DNA of 64,000 nt from Chloroflexota bacterium (GCA_009838915.1 VXQT01000013.1:199746-263745), one strand, 5' to 3'; positions 1 through 8,938 are shown, numbered from the stretch's first letter. The notes: generated by a model not told the origin, from the sequence alone. Translations and numbers: made by a program.

Positions 1-2
1 TG

Positions 3-607
3 ACGGAGAGTTGGGTGCCGCGGCCGTTAGGTTCAGCGCAGCAAAGCCGCGTGGCGGCGGAACGTGTGGCGAGGACGTATCGAAGGCGAGTTCCGCTCTC
101 GATCGTGCGGCCAGCGCCGGTGATTGCGAGCGGCAACGGACCGATGATGCGGGTGATTCAACACTTTGTCTCCCGTCCGCGCGGGGCTTTGGTGGGAGGT
201 GGCCGGGCGCCGCTCTCGATTCTCGCCGGCGCCGATCTCGGTCGCGCCGTGTGGGCCATGCTCTGTCATCCTGAGGAATCGGTCGACCAGGTGTTTCATG
301 TCGCATCGGCGCATACGACCTGGCGGGAACTGGCCAACGAAGCGTGTCAGTTGCGAGGCGTTGAAGGACGATTCTGGAGCGCGCCATACGTGGTCGCACG
401 GAGCCTGGACGCACTCAAGTTGTCAGCCTGGGTGTTGCCAGAGCCGGAGGGTGTGGATGCCTACGTGGATATGACCGGACGGCCGCACCTGATCGACGAC
501 TCGCGGGCGAGGATCTCGCTCGGCTACGCACCGCTACTGAGTCTTCGCGGCGCGCTGGCTCAGGCTCTGGATGTGTACGAACGGCAGTCGAACCCGGCGG
601 AGGACGC

Positions 608-611
<4 letters not shown>
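3..611 (+). CDS. NAD-dependent epimerase/dehydratase (extended SDR), 3' part
   Basis: The gene enters from the left edge, so only about 202 C-terminal residues are visible, read from base 3. The part seen begins in the alpha-helix that follows the catalytic Tyr region (SRVAAERVARTY resembles the usual SKLAAERLV segment), followed by SIVRPAPVIASGNG, a form of the RPxxVYGPG motif of extended SDRs. The segment after it (ADLGRAVWAMLCHPE, then QVFHVAS) is the usual substrate-domain core. Members oxidise, reduce or epimerise nucleotide-sugars or similar substrates; the substrate cannot be told here. The stop overlaps the last 4 bases of the convergent malic enzyme gene. The family call is good; the function is open. 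Confidence 0.72.
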
Positions 612-1765
<1,154 letters not shown>

Positions 1766-1955
1766 GTTGTCGCTCTTTCTGAAGCCCTGAACTGATCGAC
1801 AGAGCCGCGAACTGGTATTCATGCACTGTAATCGTGCAAGTGAAATCGGTCACTAGAGAACCGCCCGGTGAGCAGTTGGATCGGCTGATACGTAGCAGCG
1901 ATTACATCCGTACAACAAAGCAGGAGCCAGACGAAGCCGATGCGCGCACTCGGGC

Positions 1956-2330
1956 TTACAGCAGTGAACCCTCGAGGATGCCGCGATGCGCACGCAGGAC
2001 GAGCTGTCCTTCCTCTCGGCGCTCGACGATCAACGGCTTGCGGCAATGGCGGCAGGGCGTGGTCTCCTTTCGCCGCAGCAGGCCCTTCGGCGGCACTCGA
2101 GCGACGGTGTCCGCCTTGCAGTAGGGACATGTCACGTCCCAGCGCATGCAGGCGCGTATACGCAGCGGTTCGCCATCTTTCTGCGAACGGGAGACGACCA
2201 GGTCGTAGTTGCAGTTCGGACACATCGTCACCACGCGCCGCGTACGACCGCTCTCCGGCGGAGTCCCGACATCCAGCCGATTGGAGCAGTTTGGGCAGCG
2301 GATGCGCTTGACGGAGATGTCTGAAGCCAT
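1956..2330 (-). CDS. Double zinc-ribbon protein of unknown function
   Basis: A 124-residue cytosolic protein built from two zinc ribbons with identical spacing: CxxC at residues 12-15 and 37-40, then CxxC at 68-71 and 93-96, each pair of knuckles separated by 21 residues. This regular spacing suggests an internal duplication. Between the knuckles are basic stretches that could contact nucleic acid. I recognise no named family. The gene stands alone between malic enzyme and a divergent RlpA-like gene; there is no Shine-Dalgarno sequence, and TACGAT lies exactly six bases before the ATG, which suggests a leaderless mRNA. The existence of the gene is well supported; its role is unknown. Confidence 0.75.
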   Translation of the reverse strand: MASDISVKRIRCPNCSNRLDVGTPPESGRTRRVVTMCPNCNYDLVVSRSQKDGEPLRIRACMRWDVTCPYCKADTVARVPPKGLLRRKETTPCRHCRKPLIVERREEGQLVLRAHRGILEGSLL

Positions 2331-2336
2331 GCCGAC

Positions 2337-2342
2337 ATCGTA
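2337..2342 (-). promoter_or_regulatory. -10 element TACGAT, leaderless start of the double zinc-ribbon gene
   Basis: TACGAT sits six bases upstream of the ATG at 2330 with no Shine-Dalgarno sequence between, so transcription should begin at or next to the start codon. No good -35 is visible. Confidence 0.5.
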
Positions 2343-2395
2343 ACGAGACTTGATGGCCTTGCGCCTGGCGCTACCGCGATCCAGAGGTGATCACA

Positions 2396-2401
2396 TACCC
2401 T
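2396..2401 (+). promoter_or_regulatory. -10 element TACCCT, leaderless start of the RlpA-like gene
   Basis: TACCCT is followed by GCAGCC and then the ATG at 2408. The same CTGCAGCCATG string follows the TATACT element of the gene starting at 4097, which supports both the promoter and the choice of the ATG over an in-frame GTG at 2387. Confidence 0.45.
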
Positions 2402-2407
2402 GCAGCC

Positions 2408-3313
2408 ATGAGTCAATTCTCCCGGGACCCGCGAGGGGCGCGGGACTTTTCCAGTCCCCAGGTTCGTGTTCGGGGCGCCAACGACTTTCGCCAGTACAGC
2501 AGTCAACGGCTGCGACTGCCGAACGAGCGCCCGCCGTTCGGTCCCACGCTACGCCGTCTGTTCGGAGCGCTGGTCGCGCTGGCCGTGGTCGCTGGAATCG
2601 GCGTCGGCGTGTATTTCGGCGTCACCGAGCTGCTCGAAGAAGACGATGTGAACGTCGCTGCAACGCAGGAGACGAGCGAGCCCACGCAGTCGACCTCCGC
2701 AGAGTCGGCGGAAGCAGAGCCTGTTTCGGATTCCTCAGCGGAGCAGTCGGCAGAGGAGCAGTCGGCGACGGCCGGAGAGGAGGCTGCCGATTCCGACGCG
2801 GAAGAGGCGGGAGACGCGCAGTCCGCGCAGTCGGCTGAGTCGCAAGACGAAGAGATCTCGCCGTCGGAGGACGAGGAGCAGGAGCAACAGAGGGCCGCTG
2901 CGCCGTCGATCTCGGCTGTTCTCCCGACCGTCAGCGAGGAACCGGTCACCGCCGCGCAGATCGGTGGGGCGGAAACGGTCGCCGAGCGCGTCACCGCTGA
3001 GGCAATTCCGTCGGGGATTCCGCGAACCTTGGCCGACGGCGTCGCTTACGACCCGACTGAGCCGGCGACGGTGTTCACGTCGCGCTGGCCGGCCGGCACC
3101 ACCCTGCGCCTGACCCGGTTGCCCGGGGCAACGCTGCTGACGGACGAACAACAGGCTGAAATTGTTGGTGCGCAAGCTCTGGTAGTGGTTCGCGGCACGG
3201 AAGCCACGAATACGGACCTGCAGATGAGTCCGGCGGCGTTCGACCTGATCGCGTTCTATGGGGTGGAGCGGATCATTGCGGTTCGAGTCGAAGTGACAGC
3301 GCCGCCACCGTGA
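2408..3313 (+). CDS. Membrane-anchored protein with acidic linker and RlpA-like barrel
   Basis: A 301-residue protein. Residues 1-45 are a cytosolic basic/polar head, then one hydrophobic helix (LFGALVALAVVAGIGVGVYF) spans the membrane. About 100 residues of Glu/Ser/Ala/Gln-rich low-complexity linker follow. The C-terminal ~95 residues resemble a double-psi beta-barrel of the RlpA type: a segment like TVFTSRWPAGTTLRLTRLPG, a VVVRG strand, then DLQMSPAAFDLIAFYGV and an IIAVRVEV end strand. RlpA barrels bind or cleave denuded glycan strands, but the catalytic Asp/His pattern is not obvious here, so this may be a binding module outside the membrane. The barrel assignment is by eye only. ATG 2408 is preferred over GTG 2387 because of the leaderless promoter spacing. 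Confidence 0.7.
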   Translation: MSQFSRDPRGARDFSSPQVRVRGANDFRQYSSQRLRLPNERPPFGPTLRRLFGALVALAVVAGIGVGVYFGVTELLEEDDVNVAATQETSEPTQSTSAESAEAEPVSDSSAEQSAEEQSATAGEEAADSDAEEAGDAQSAQSAESQDEEISPSEDEEQEQQRAAAPSISAVLPTVSEEPVTAAQIGGAETVAERVTAEAIPSGIPRTLADGVAYDPTEPATVFTSRWPAGTTLRLTRLPGATLLTDEQQAEIVGAQALVVVRGTEATNTDLQMSPAAFDLIAFYGVERIIAVRVEVTAPPP

Positions 3314-3336
3314 TGTGTGGCGGTGAAGTGCGCGGA

Positions 3337-3624
3337 CTACGACCGGCGCCGCCGGCCGAAGGGCATCCTGAGCTCTTCGCCGTAGTTGAGGAAGTCCTTT
3401 TCGGCGCCGCACTTGGAGCAGCGCCCGTGGGACACCTGCTGATTGGGCCGATCAATCTCCCAGGCGTGGGAGCATTCGACGATCTCTGTAGGAGCGCCGG
3501 GTGGATCTGGCTGGCTCGCGTCGGCCGGAGGCCGAGTTTCGGTTCTACGCTCGACCACGGGCCCTGCCTTGTCGATTCGCTGCTCGGACACAATCACTCG
3601 CAGCGTATGACAACCAGCTAACAC
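3337..3624 (-). CDS. Small CxH...CxxC zinc-binding protein
   Basis: A protein of at most 95 residues. The first ~45 residues are Pro/Asp/Arg-rich and probably disordered. The last part has a compact zinc site made by Cys51, His53, Cys69 and Cys72 in the pattern CSHAW...GRCSKCGAEKDFLNY, a motif I recognise from short uncharacterised proteins of Chloroflexota and Actinobacteria. The function is unknown. It converges on the RlpA-like gene, with 23 bases between the stops. The start is uncertain: GTG 3624 gives the longest form, and GTG codons at residues 10 and 12 are alternatives. Confidence 0.62.
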   Translation of the reverse strand: MLAGCHTLRVIVSEQRIDKAGPVVERRTETRPPADASQPDPPGAPTEIVECSHAWEIDRPNQQVSHGRCSKCGAEKDFLNYGEELRMPFGRRRRS

Positions 3625-3665
3625 CTACAAAGCTCACGACATAAGACAGCGGCGTGGCAGCAGCG

Positions 3666-4097
3666 TCACGACGAACGTTCGTAGAGCGTGTGGTACTTTT
3701 CGCCGCCGGCGATCGCCTGGCGAATGTCTTCGCGGTCGAGTTCGTAGAGGCGGCTCAGCGCCGCGCGGGCGTCGTCCTCAGCAGTCGTATCGCCGTCACA
3801 GCGTTCGAGGATGCGATCGAACAGATCCGCCTCAACGAACGAGTCCACCCGTCCAGCCCATGGAAAAAACACGAACGATTCCGGGTCGTCGAAGTTGGGA
3901 CGCAGCTTGCGTAGCTCGCGAATTCGATCTTGGGGGGAACGGACCGGCTCAACGACGCGAATGTATGGTCCATCGGATTCGTTGCGTCGACCATCGATCA
4001 GCAGCCGCTCCTGGAGCCAGCCGAAGCCGATCACGACGACATCTGCCTCGCGCAAGGCGCGCAGCGTCTCTTCCAGATCGAATCCTTCGTCAGGCAT
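3666..4097 (-). CDS. Conserved hypothetical protein (143 aa)
   Basis: A soluble, acidic protein with no membrane segment. It starts MPDEGFDLEETLRAL, contains a hydrophobic beta-strand (VVVIGFGWL), a region FVFFPWAGRVDSFVEADLF and a helical C-terminus rich in Arg, Glu and Asp. I do not recognise a domain. Codon usage and frame integrity fit a real gene, and TATACT sits exactly six bases before its ATG, as at several other genes here. It is divergent from the ferritin-like gene, so the 83 bases between them carry two promoters. The function is unknown. Confidence 0.65.
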   Translation of the reverse strand: MPDEGFDLEETLRALREADVVVIGFGWLQERLLIDGRRNESDGPYIRVVEPVRSPQDRIRELRKLRPNFDDPESFVFFPWAGRVDSFVEADLFDRILERCDGDTTAEDDARAALSRLYELDREDIRQAIAGGEKYHTLYERSS

Positions 4098-4103
4098 GGC
4101 TGC

Positions 4104-4109
4104 AGTATA
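4104..4109 (-). promoter_or_regulatory. -10 element TATACT, leaderless start of the 143-aa gene
   Basis: TATACT is followed by six bases and then the ATG at 4097. No Shine-Dalgarno sequence is possible within this spacing, so the mRNA should start at the initiation codon. Confidence 0.6.
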
Positions 4110-4154
4110 CGATCAGCATCGCGATGGAACCGAGTACCGCGCTCCGTCAGTGGG

Positions 4155-4160
4155 TATGAT
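4155..4160 (+). promoter_or_regulatory. -10 element TATGAT for the ferritin-like/NUDIX operon
   Basis: TGGGTATGAT lies 20 bases upstream of the ATG at 4181, on the opposite strand to the TATACT promoter of the neighbouring gene. An AGAGG further downstream (about 4165-4170) could serve as a weak ribosome site. Confidence 0.45.
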
Positions 4161-4180
4161 CGGGCAGAGGCCGCCAATCC

Positions 4181-5008
4181 ATGCGACGATCACCCAGCGC
4201 AGTTCGCCCCCATCGCTCAGTTGAGCAGGCCGAAGCGTTCCGCACCCTGTTCCGCCAACAGAGCGATCGGCTGTGGAACGCCGACCGCGACGTGGACTGG
4301 TCGGCGGGCTCCGAGATTCCCGATTCCAGGCGCGCCGCCTGGCTGCGGTTGATGAATGTGTTCCTCGGCCTGGAGGTAATGGGCCTGGACACGATCCAGG
4401 TGATGATGAGCCAGGCGACGCACCAGGTGCGCGATCCGGCGCTCAACCTGTACCTGGCGGCGCAATGCCAGGACGAGGCGCGCCACGTCTACGTGCTGGA
4501 CCGATACCTGACTGAAGTGGACGGTCACGGCTATCTATCCAAGCCGGAGCGTTTTCTGATCGAGCGATTTGGCGGGATGGCCTCGTGGGGCTTCTACCGG
4601 GTCGAGAACTGGCTGACTTCGACCCTGTTCAGCGAGAACTTTGCGGCGTTGTTCCTGCAGCAGGCGCTCGAGTTGGACGACGTGGATCCGCTGGCCAAGC
4701 AGATCTTCCGGCTGATCCTGCGCGATGAGGTACGGCACGTCAACTTCCTGCATACGATCCTGCCCCGGCTGATCGACCGGCTGCCGACCGCGGGGCGGCT
4801 GTACGTGTGGCAGAACCAGATTCTGTTGGCCGGGGCCGTGGCGCTGGGACTACGCCGCATCAAGTCTGATGTGGCAGCGCTCGGAATCGATGTGGACGGA
4901 TACAAGCGAACGCTGCTCGCGAACCTGGAGACGCAGTTCGTGGACGCGGGGCTGGATTCGTTTCTGAAGATCGACACCTACGCCAAAGTGATCAACGCAG
5001 CGACATGA
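4181..5008 (+). CDS. Ferritin-like di-iron protein
   Basis: A 275-residue, mostly helical protein with the signature of a four-helix di-iron carboxylate fold. Glu in the first long helix (FLGLEVMGLDTI), the ExxH site in CQDEARHVYVLD, Glu in TLFSENFAALFL and a second ExxH site in LRDEVRHVNFLH give the usual six ligands. This pattern is shared by ribonucleotide reductase small subunits, fatty-acid desaturases and N-oxygenases, so the protein probably activates oxygen, but the substrate is unknown. Residues 1-15 are basic and unstructured. The stop overlaps the NUDIX gene start by four bases (ATGA), so the two are translated together. Confidence 0.82.
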   Translation: MRRSPSAVRPHRSVEQAEAFRTLFRQQSDRLWNADRDVDWSAGSEIPDSRRAAWLRLMNVFLGLEVMGLDTIQVMMSQATHQVRDPALNLYLAAQCQDEARHVYVLDRYLTEVDGHGYLSKPERFLIERFGGMASWGFYRVENWLTSTLFSENFAALFLQQALELDDVDPLAKQIFRLILRDEVRHVNFLHTILPRLIDRLPTAGRLYVWQNQILLAGAVALGLRRIKSDVAALGIDVDGYKRTLLANLETQFVDAGLDSFLKIDTYAKVINAAT

Positions 5009-5574
5009 GCGGAATCGACAACTGGCGTCGGCTGAGTTCGGAGATCATCGAGGACTTCAGGTTCTTCAAGTTGCGCAAAGATGTTTCGCGGCATCCGACT
5101 TCCGGCCGCGACCATCGCTTCTTCATTTTCGAGTTTCCCGACTGGGTCAACATCATGCCGATCACGCCGGAGCGGGAAGTGGTGTTCGTCAACCAGTTCC
5201 GACACGGCACTCGCGAACTGACATTGGAGATCCCCGGCGGCATCGTCGACCCGGGTGAGTCCGCGAAAGCGGCGGGCCTACGGGAGATGTTCGAAGAGTC
5301 CGGCTACTCCGCGACCGACGCTATCGAACTGGGGTGGGTGCATCCCAACCCGGCGTTGCAGGAGAACCGTTGCTGGTCATACCTGGCCCAGGACGTATCG
5401 CGCGTCGTTGGCGACGACCACGTGGTGGGCACGTCTAGCGAGGCGATCGAGGTGTCGAAGGTACCCCTGGACGAGATACCGGGGCTGGTCAACGACAAGC
5501 TGATCACACACGCGTTAACAATCGCGGCGTTCGATCACTACTGGCGTTGGAGCGGGCAGGTCGCGGGAAGTTGA
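5005..5574 (+). CDS. NUDIX hydrolase, ADP-ribose pyrophosphatase type
   Basis: A 189-residue enzyme with a complete NUDIX box, GxxxxxExxxxxxxREMFEESGY, near residues 75-97, which binds Mg and cleaves a nucleoside diphosphate linked to another group. The fold and the segment VFVNQFRHGTRELTLEIPGG place it with ADP-ribose/ADP-sugar pyrophosphatases. It overlaps the ferritin-like gene by four bases. Coupling of a di-iron protein to an ADP-sugar hydrolase hints at a shared metabolite or a housekeeping function, but that is inference. Confidence 0.88.
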   Translation: MSGIDNWRRLSSEIIEDFRFFKLRKDVSRHPTSGRDHRFFIFEFPDWVNIMPITPEREVVFVNQFRHGTRELTLEIPGGIVDPGESAKAAGLREMFEESGYSATDAIELGWVHPNPALQENRCWSYLAQDVSRVVGDDHVVGTSSEAIEVSKVPLDEIPGLVNDKLITHALTIAAFDHYWRWSGQVAGS

Positions 5575-5577
5575 GGC

Positions 5578-5952
5578 TCACGCACGCAGCGTGTCAACGT
5601 CGAAGTCGTCCGGCAGCGGTATGAAGAGGCTGCGGCGGGGACCCTCAAGGTCACGGGTGATATGGCCTCGACCGGTGACATCGTCGGCGAGCAAAATGTC
5701 GCCGCCGCGCAGTTGCAGCTTGGTGCCGTCGCCGATCTCAATCTCGACCGTGCCGCTCAGCGTGACGACGAACTGGCGCCGCGGCGCGTTGTGAAAGTCG
5801 AGTTCGCCGCCGACCGGCGTGGTTCGGAAGATGACACCTTCGGCGTCGAACATCTGGGAGAGTTCTCCGTAACGGCTCTCCGACTGAGCGATATCGATGG
5901 TCTCGAAGTGGGATTCGCCGTCTTCGCCGGTGTAGACGCGGGTGATCTGCAT
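5578..5952 (-). CDS. Cupin protein, paralogue of its neighbour
   Basis: A 124-residue single-domain cupin beta-barrel. It begins MQITRVYTGEDG, has the first cupin motif degenerated around DFHNAPRRQFVVTLSG and the second around GDILLADDVTGRGHIT; His residues at these places could hold a metal. It resembles the next gene along the whole length (both have the HN-A start of the barrel and a DLEGPR...LPDDFDV end), so they arose by tandem duplication. ATG 5952 is chosen because AGGAG lies eight bases upstream; an upstream in-frame GTG at 5961 would sit too close to that AGGAG. The substrate is unknown. Confidence 0.82.
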   Translation of the reverse strand: MQITRVYTGEDGESHFETIDIAQSESRYGELSQMFDAEGVIFRTTPVGGELDFHNAPRRQFVVTLSGTVEIEIGDGTKLQLRGGDILLADDVTGRGHITRDLEGPRRSLFIPLPDDFDVDTLRA

Positions 5953-5973
5953 CTCACTCACTCCTTGAATCGA

Positions 5974-6360
5974 TTAGTCGTTGAATGAACGCGCCCAGTG
6001 GTGAACGTCGAAGTCATCGGGCAGGAAGACCATCAGGCTGAGACGTGGGCCTTCAAGATCGGTGGTCAGGTGACCGGGTCCATCGACATCCTCGGCATAA
6101 CAGATCTCTCCCGGGCCGAACCGGCGTGTTTCGCCGTTGGAGACCTGCGTCTGCACTGCACCCTGAATGACGACGATCATCGTCTTCTGTGTTGCGTTGT
6201 GCCAGTCGTAGACCAGGTCCGGCGGTGAGATTCGGAACGACATGTGCTGGGGACGCAGATTTCGAGTGAACGCGCCGATGTCCAGCTCGGTCATGCCAAT
6301 CTCGATGTCCTCGAACTGCGAGGTGCCGTCGTCCCCCTGGTACATGCGGGTGAGTTTCAT
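5974..6360 (-). CDS. Cupin protein, first of tandem pair
   Basis: A 128-residue cupin with the same architecture as its downstream paralogue: MKLTRMYQGDDG start, VYDWHNATQKTMIVVIQG as the first motif, then GPGEICYAEDVDGPGH as the second. AGGAGG six bases before the ATG gives strong ribosome binding. Only 21 bases separate it from the second cupin, and 21 bases separate it from the HAD gene upstream, so dinB-HAD-cupin-cupin probably form one transcript. Cupins of this size are often small-molecule dioxygenases or isomerases; no specific activity can be assigned. Confidence 0.83.
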   Translation of the reverse strand: MKLTRMYQGDDGTSQFEDIEIGMTELDIGAFTRNLRPQHMSFRISPPDLVYDWHNATQKTMIVVIQGAVQTQVSNGETRRFGPGEICYAEDVDGPGHLTTDLEGPRLSLMVFLPDDFDVHHWARSFND

Positions 6361-6381
6361 CGGTCGCCTCCTGCGCTGATG

Positions 6382-7068
6382 CTATCGGGAGTAGTGAAGC
6401 CGCCAGTAGTCGCCGAGCTCGGCCAGTGACTGGACGATCAGATCGGGCTCGACGTCGTCTGGAATCGGTTCGTGGAAGCGACGCACCCAGACCGTCGTCG
6501 CGCCGAGTTCAGCTGCGGGTCGGATGTCGTGGGCGATCGAGCCGGCGATATGTAGTTGTTGGCTCGCAGCAACATCCCGCGTCCGGTAGAGCTCGCGCCA
6601 GTGGTCGTGATCAGGTTTGTAGCTGCGCACATCTTCCGCCGTAATCAACTGATCGAATGCTGCGCCTAGCTTGCGGACGCTGACGGCCAGGCTGGAGCGG
6701 GTCACGTTGGACAAGATCGCCAATGGCGCGCCGACGGTGGCCAGGCGCTTGAGAAACCCGCCGGCGTCCTGAAACGCCGGCCAGTCGCCAATCGAGTTGG
6801 CAAACGCCGTGGCGGAGGCGTCGCTCAGGTCCACGCCGAACTCCGAGGCCGTGCGCTGAATCGAGATAGCCAACACCTGGTCGTAAGGTCGATAGCGTTC
6901 GTGTTCAACTTCGAGTTCTACCTCAAGGCGTCGAGCGATCAGCGCTTCGACATCGACATGCGCCAACTCTGGAAGTGCCCGAACCGCGGCTCTCGCACCC
7001 GATTGCCAATCAATCAGCGTGCCGTAACAGTCGAAGCTGACTACGGACGAGTCGCGCGGATGGATCAT
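6382..7068 (-). CDS. HAD-superfamily hydrolase, haloacid-dehalogenase type II-like
   Basis: A 228-residue HAD enzyme. The nucleophile is Asp13 in the motif FDCYGTLIDW. The position two residues later, an Asp in HAD phosphatases, is Tyr here, which is the state seen in 2-haloacid dehalogenases (DAYGT). Motif II (LSNVT), a Lys motif (SYKPD) and motif IV (IAHDI) are present. It could therefore be a C-halogen hydrolase, but many uncharacterised proteins share this motif. Its ATG overlaps the dinB stop by one base (TGATG). Confidence 0.83.
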   Translation of the reverse strand: MIHPRDSSVVSFDCYGTLIDWQSGARAAVRALPELAHVDVEALIARRLEVELEVEHERYRPYDQVLAISIQRTASEFGVDLSDASATAFANSIGDWPAFQDAGGFLKRLATVGAPLAILSNVTRSSLAVSVRKLGAAFDQLITAEDVRSYKPDHDHWRELYRTRDVAASQQLHIAGSIAHDIRPAAELGATTVWVRRFHEPIPDDVEPDLIVQSLAELGDYWRLHYSR

Positions 7069-8294
7069 CAGGCCTCCTCGGATCTCGATGTTGGTCCAAA
7101 GTGGACGATATCGCCGCCGTACTTCTGGTTCAGCTCTTGTACTGCATCGTCAACCACCCGCTGACGCGCGCGTCTGGAGGTCGACTCGGGCGGCACGAGC
7201 GCGGAGCGTCCCGACTCGTCGAACAGCGAGAGCTGCGCGGCGACGCCCTGACGCTCGAGCCCGGCGACCCCTACGCCGACCAGGCGAAAGCGCCGTGATG
7301 GTGAGAGTTGTTCCTGCAGCAGGGCCAGCGCGGTTCGCTCGATTGACTCCGCCGCCTGCGTCGGACTACTGAGCGTGCGTTGTCGTGTGAAGGTCGTGAA
7401 GTCGGACAGCCGAAGCTTGAGCTGGACCGTGCGGGCGCGGAAGCCCTGCTCGACCAGGCGTCGGGCGACGCTGGAGGACTGATCCCCGACCACGGAACGC
7501 AATCTGGCTTCGTCGCCGACATCTTCGGCGAATGTGGTCTCAGAGGAGATCGACTTGGTCTCTCGGTCTTGACTGAGCGGCCGGTCGTCGATTCCTTGGG
7601 CCAGTTGCCAGAAGAACTCGCCGCGCGATCCGAACCGGTCAATCAACCACGGCAACGGCCGTTGGGCGAGGTCGCCGATTGTCTCGATGCCGGCGTGACG
7701 CAGGCGATCCGCGGTCTTCGGTCCGACGCCCCAGAGGTCGGAGATGGGTAGCGGGGCCAGGAAGGCCGCCTCATCTCCCGGGCCAACGACCGTGAGGCCG
7801 TCGGGCTTGTGCTGATCGGACGCGATCTTGGCGACCGACTTGCTGGTCGCAACGCCGCAGGAGACGGTGAGCTCCGTGGCCTCGCGCACGCGTTGGCGGA
7901 TCCACTGCGCAACTTCGGCCGGCATAGCGCCAGCCTCGACTCGAAGCGTGATGTCGATGAATGCCTCGTCCACGGACAGCGGCTCGACCAGCGGCGAGAC
8001 ATCGCGAAAGATAGACATAATCTGCGTAGAGACCTCCCGATAGCGGGAGAACCTGGGCCGTACGATCTCGGCCTGCGGACAGAGTCTGACGGCGGTGCGC
8101 ATCGGCATCGCCGAGCGGCATCCGAAGACGCGCGACTCGTATGATGCCGCCGCGACGACGCCGCGTCCCTTGGGCGAGCCGCCGACGAGTACCGGCTTGC
8201 CGCGCAGTTCCGGTCGGTCGCGCTGTTCAACAGAGGCGAAGAACGCGTCCATGTCGGCGTGAACGATGTGGCGGATGCTGGGGCGAGAGGTCAC
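7068..8294 (-). CDS. dinB: DNA polymerase IV (Y-family translesion polymerase)
   Basis: A 408-residue Y-family polymerase that copies past damaged bases. The palm carries the catalytic acids Asp14 and Asp16 in HADMDAFFASVE and Asp109-Glu110 in SVDEAFIDIT. Helix-hairpin-helix DNA contacts (LWGVGPKTADRLRHAGI, then IGDLAQ) and the little-finger domain follow. The C-terminal tail (ALVPPESTSRRARQRVVDDAVQELN) is longer than a minimal polymerase; a clamp-binding peptide such as QLSLF (about residue 360) precedes it. The start is GTG, six bases after a TAGCGT -10. No LexA box is visible in the short divergent region. Confidence 0.95.
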   Translation of the reverse strand: MTSRPSIRHIVHADMDAFFASVEQRDRPELRGKPVLVGGSPKGRGVVAAASYESRVFGCRSAMPMRTAVRLCPQAEIVRPRFSRYREVSTQIMSIFRDVSPLVEPLSVDEAFIDITLRVEAGAMPAEVAQWIRQRVREATELTVSCGVATSKSVAKIASDQHKPDGLTVVGPGDEAAFLAPLPISDLWGVGPKTADRLRHAGIETIGDLAQRPLPWLIDRFGSRGEFFWQLAQGIDDRPLSQDRETKSISSETTFAEDVGDEARLRSVVGDQSSSVARRLVEQGFRARTVQLKLRLSDFTTFTRQRTLSSPTQAAESIERTALALLQEQLSPSRRFRLVGVGVAGLERQGVAAQLSLFDESGRSALVPPESTSRRARQRVVDDAVQELNQKYGGDIVHFGPTSRSEEA

Positions 8295-8300
8295 GCCACT

Positions 8301-8306
8301 ACGCTA
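8301..8306 (-). promoter_or_regulatory. -10 element TAGCGT, leaderless start of dinB
   Basis: TAGCGT, six bases, then the GTG start at 8294. The spacing leaves no room for a Shine-Dalgarno sequence. Confidence 0.5.
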
Positions 8307-8338
8307 TCAATCGCGCATATGGGGACGGGGAGCCTGCG

Positions 8339-8938
8339 ATGAGTCTGTTCAGCCGCCTCCGCAGCCGGATCGGGAGCGACCCCGAGTCCGAGCGCCGACG
8401 CAGCAGCCTGGAAGAGGCCGAACAATTGCTCCGCTCCGGCGGTGCAGTTGCGGCGATTCAGCAGGTGGTGCGCGAACTGGCTGGACACAACGACGTTGAA
8501 GATTCCTGGATCGCGCTGTTCCGCGGCGATCTTGATCGGGCGCTTGATTGTTCCTACCGGACCGCGGAACGGCGTCCGTACGATGTTGACTCTCGACTCG
8601 TACACGGCCTGGTGCGACTGGCTCGGAACGAACTGGACCACGCCGAGCACGAATTCGATGCGGTGATCGAGGAGTTTGGCGCCGAACAGGAGGCGTTGGA
8701 CGGCAGACGCGCGGTGATCCTTGCTCGGGGATTCGCACCCCTCGACGAGTTTCCCGCCTCGGAGTCGGACTGGGAGGCTGCCGCGGTGTTGTTGACGACG
8801 CTGTGGCGACGATCCGCGACATCCAGGACTCGAATGCTCGGATTGCGAAATGGGCACGAGTTGGGCATAGCTATCGTGCAAGGAGCGCTGGATCGAGGTT
8901 TGGCGCTGGATGCGGAGTCGGAAGATGGGTCTATTTGA
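8339..8938 (+). CDS. Hypothetical helical-repeat-like protein (199 aa)
   Basis: A soluble protein that begins with the amphipathic peptide MSLFSRLRSRI, then mainly helices. Residues 25-125 look like degenerate tetratricopeptide repeats: Leu/Ala spaced helices such as EEAEQLLRSGGAVAAIQQVV and LVHGLVRLARNELDHAEHEF. I recognise no catalytic motif. GGGGAG about eight bases before the ATG supports the start. It is divergent from dinB and overlaps the next gene by 14 bases, so the two are coupled. The function is unknown; TPR-like proteins usually serve as protein-binding scaffolds. Confidence 0.68.
   Translation: MSLFSRLRSRIGSDPESERRRSSLEEAEQLLRSGGAVAAIQQVVRELAGHNDVEDSWIALFRGDLDRALDCSYRTAERRPYDVDSRLVHGLVRLARNELDHAEHEFDAVIEEFGAEQEALDGRRAVILARGFAPLDEFPASESDWEAAAVLLTTLWRRSATSRTRMLGLRNGHELGIAIVQGALDRGLALDAESEDGSI

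Noticed and set aside
8295-8338. LexA/SOS box for dinB
   Set aside because: The 44-base divergent gap has no GAAC-N4-GTTC or similar palindrome.
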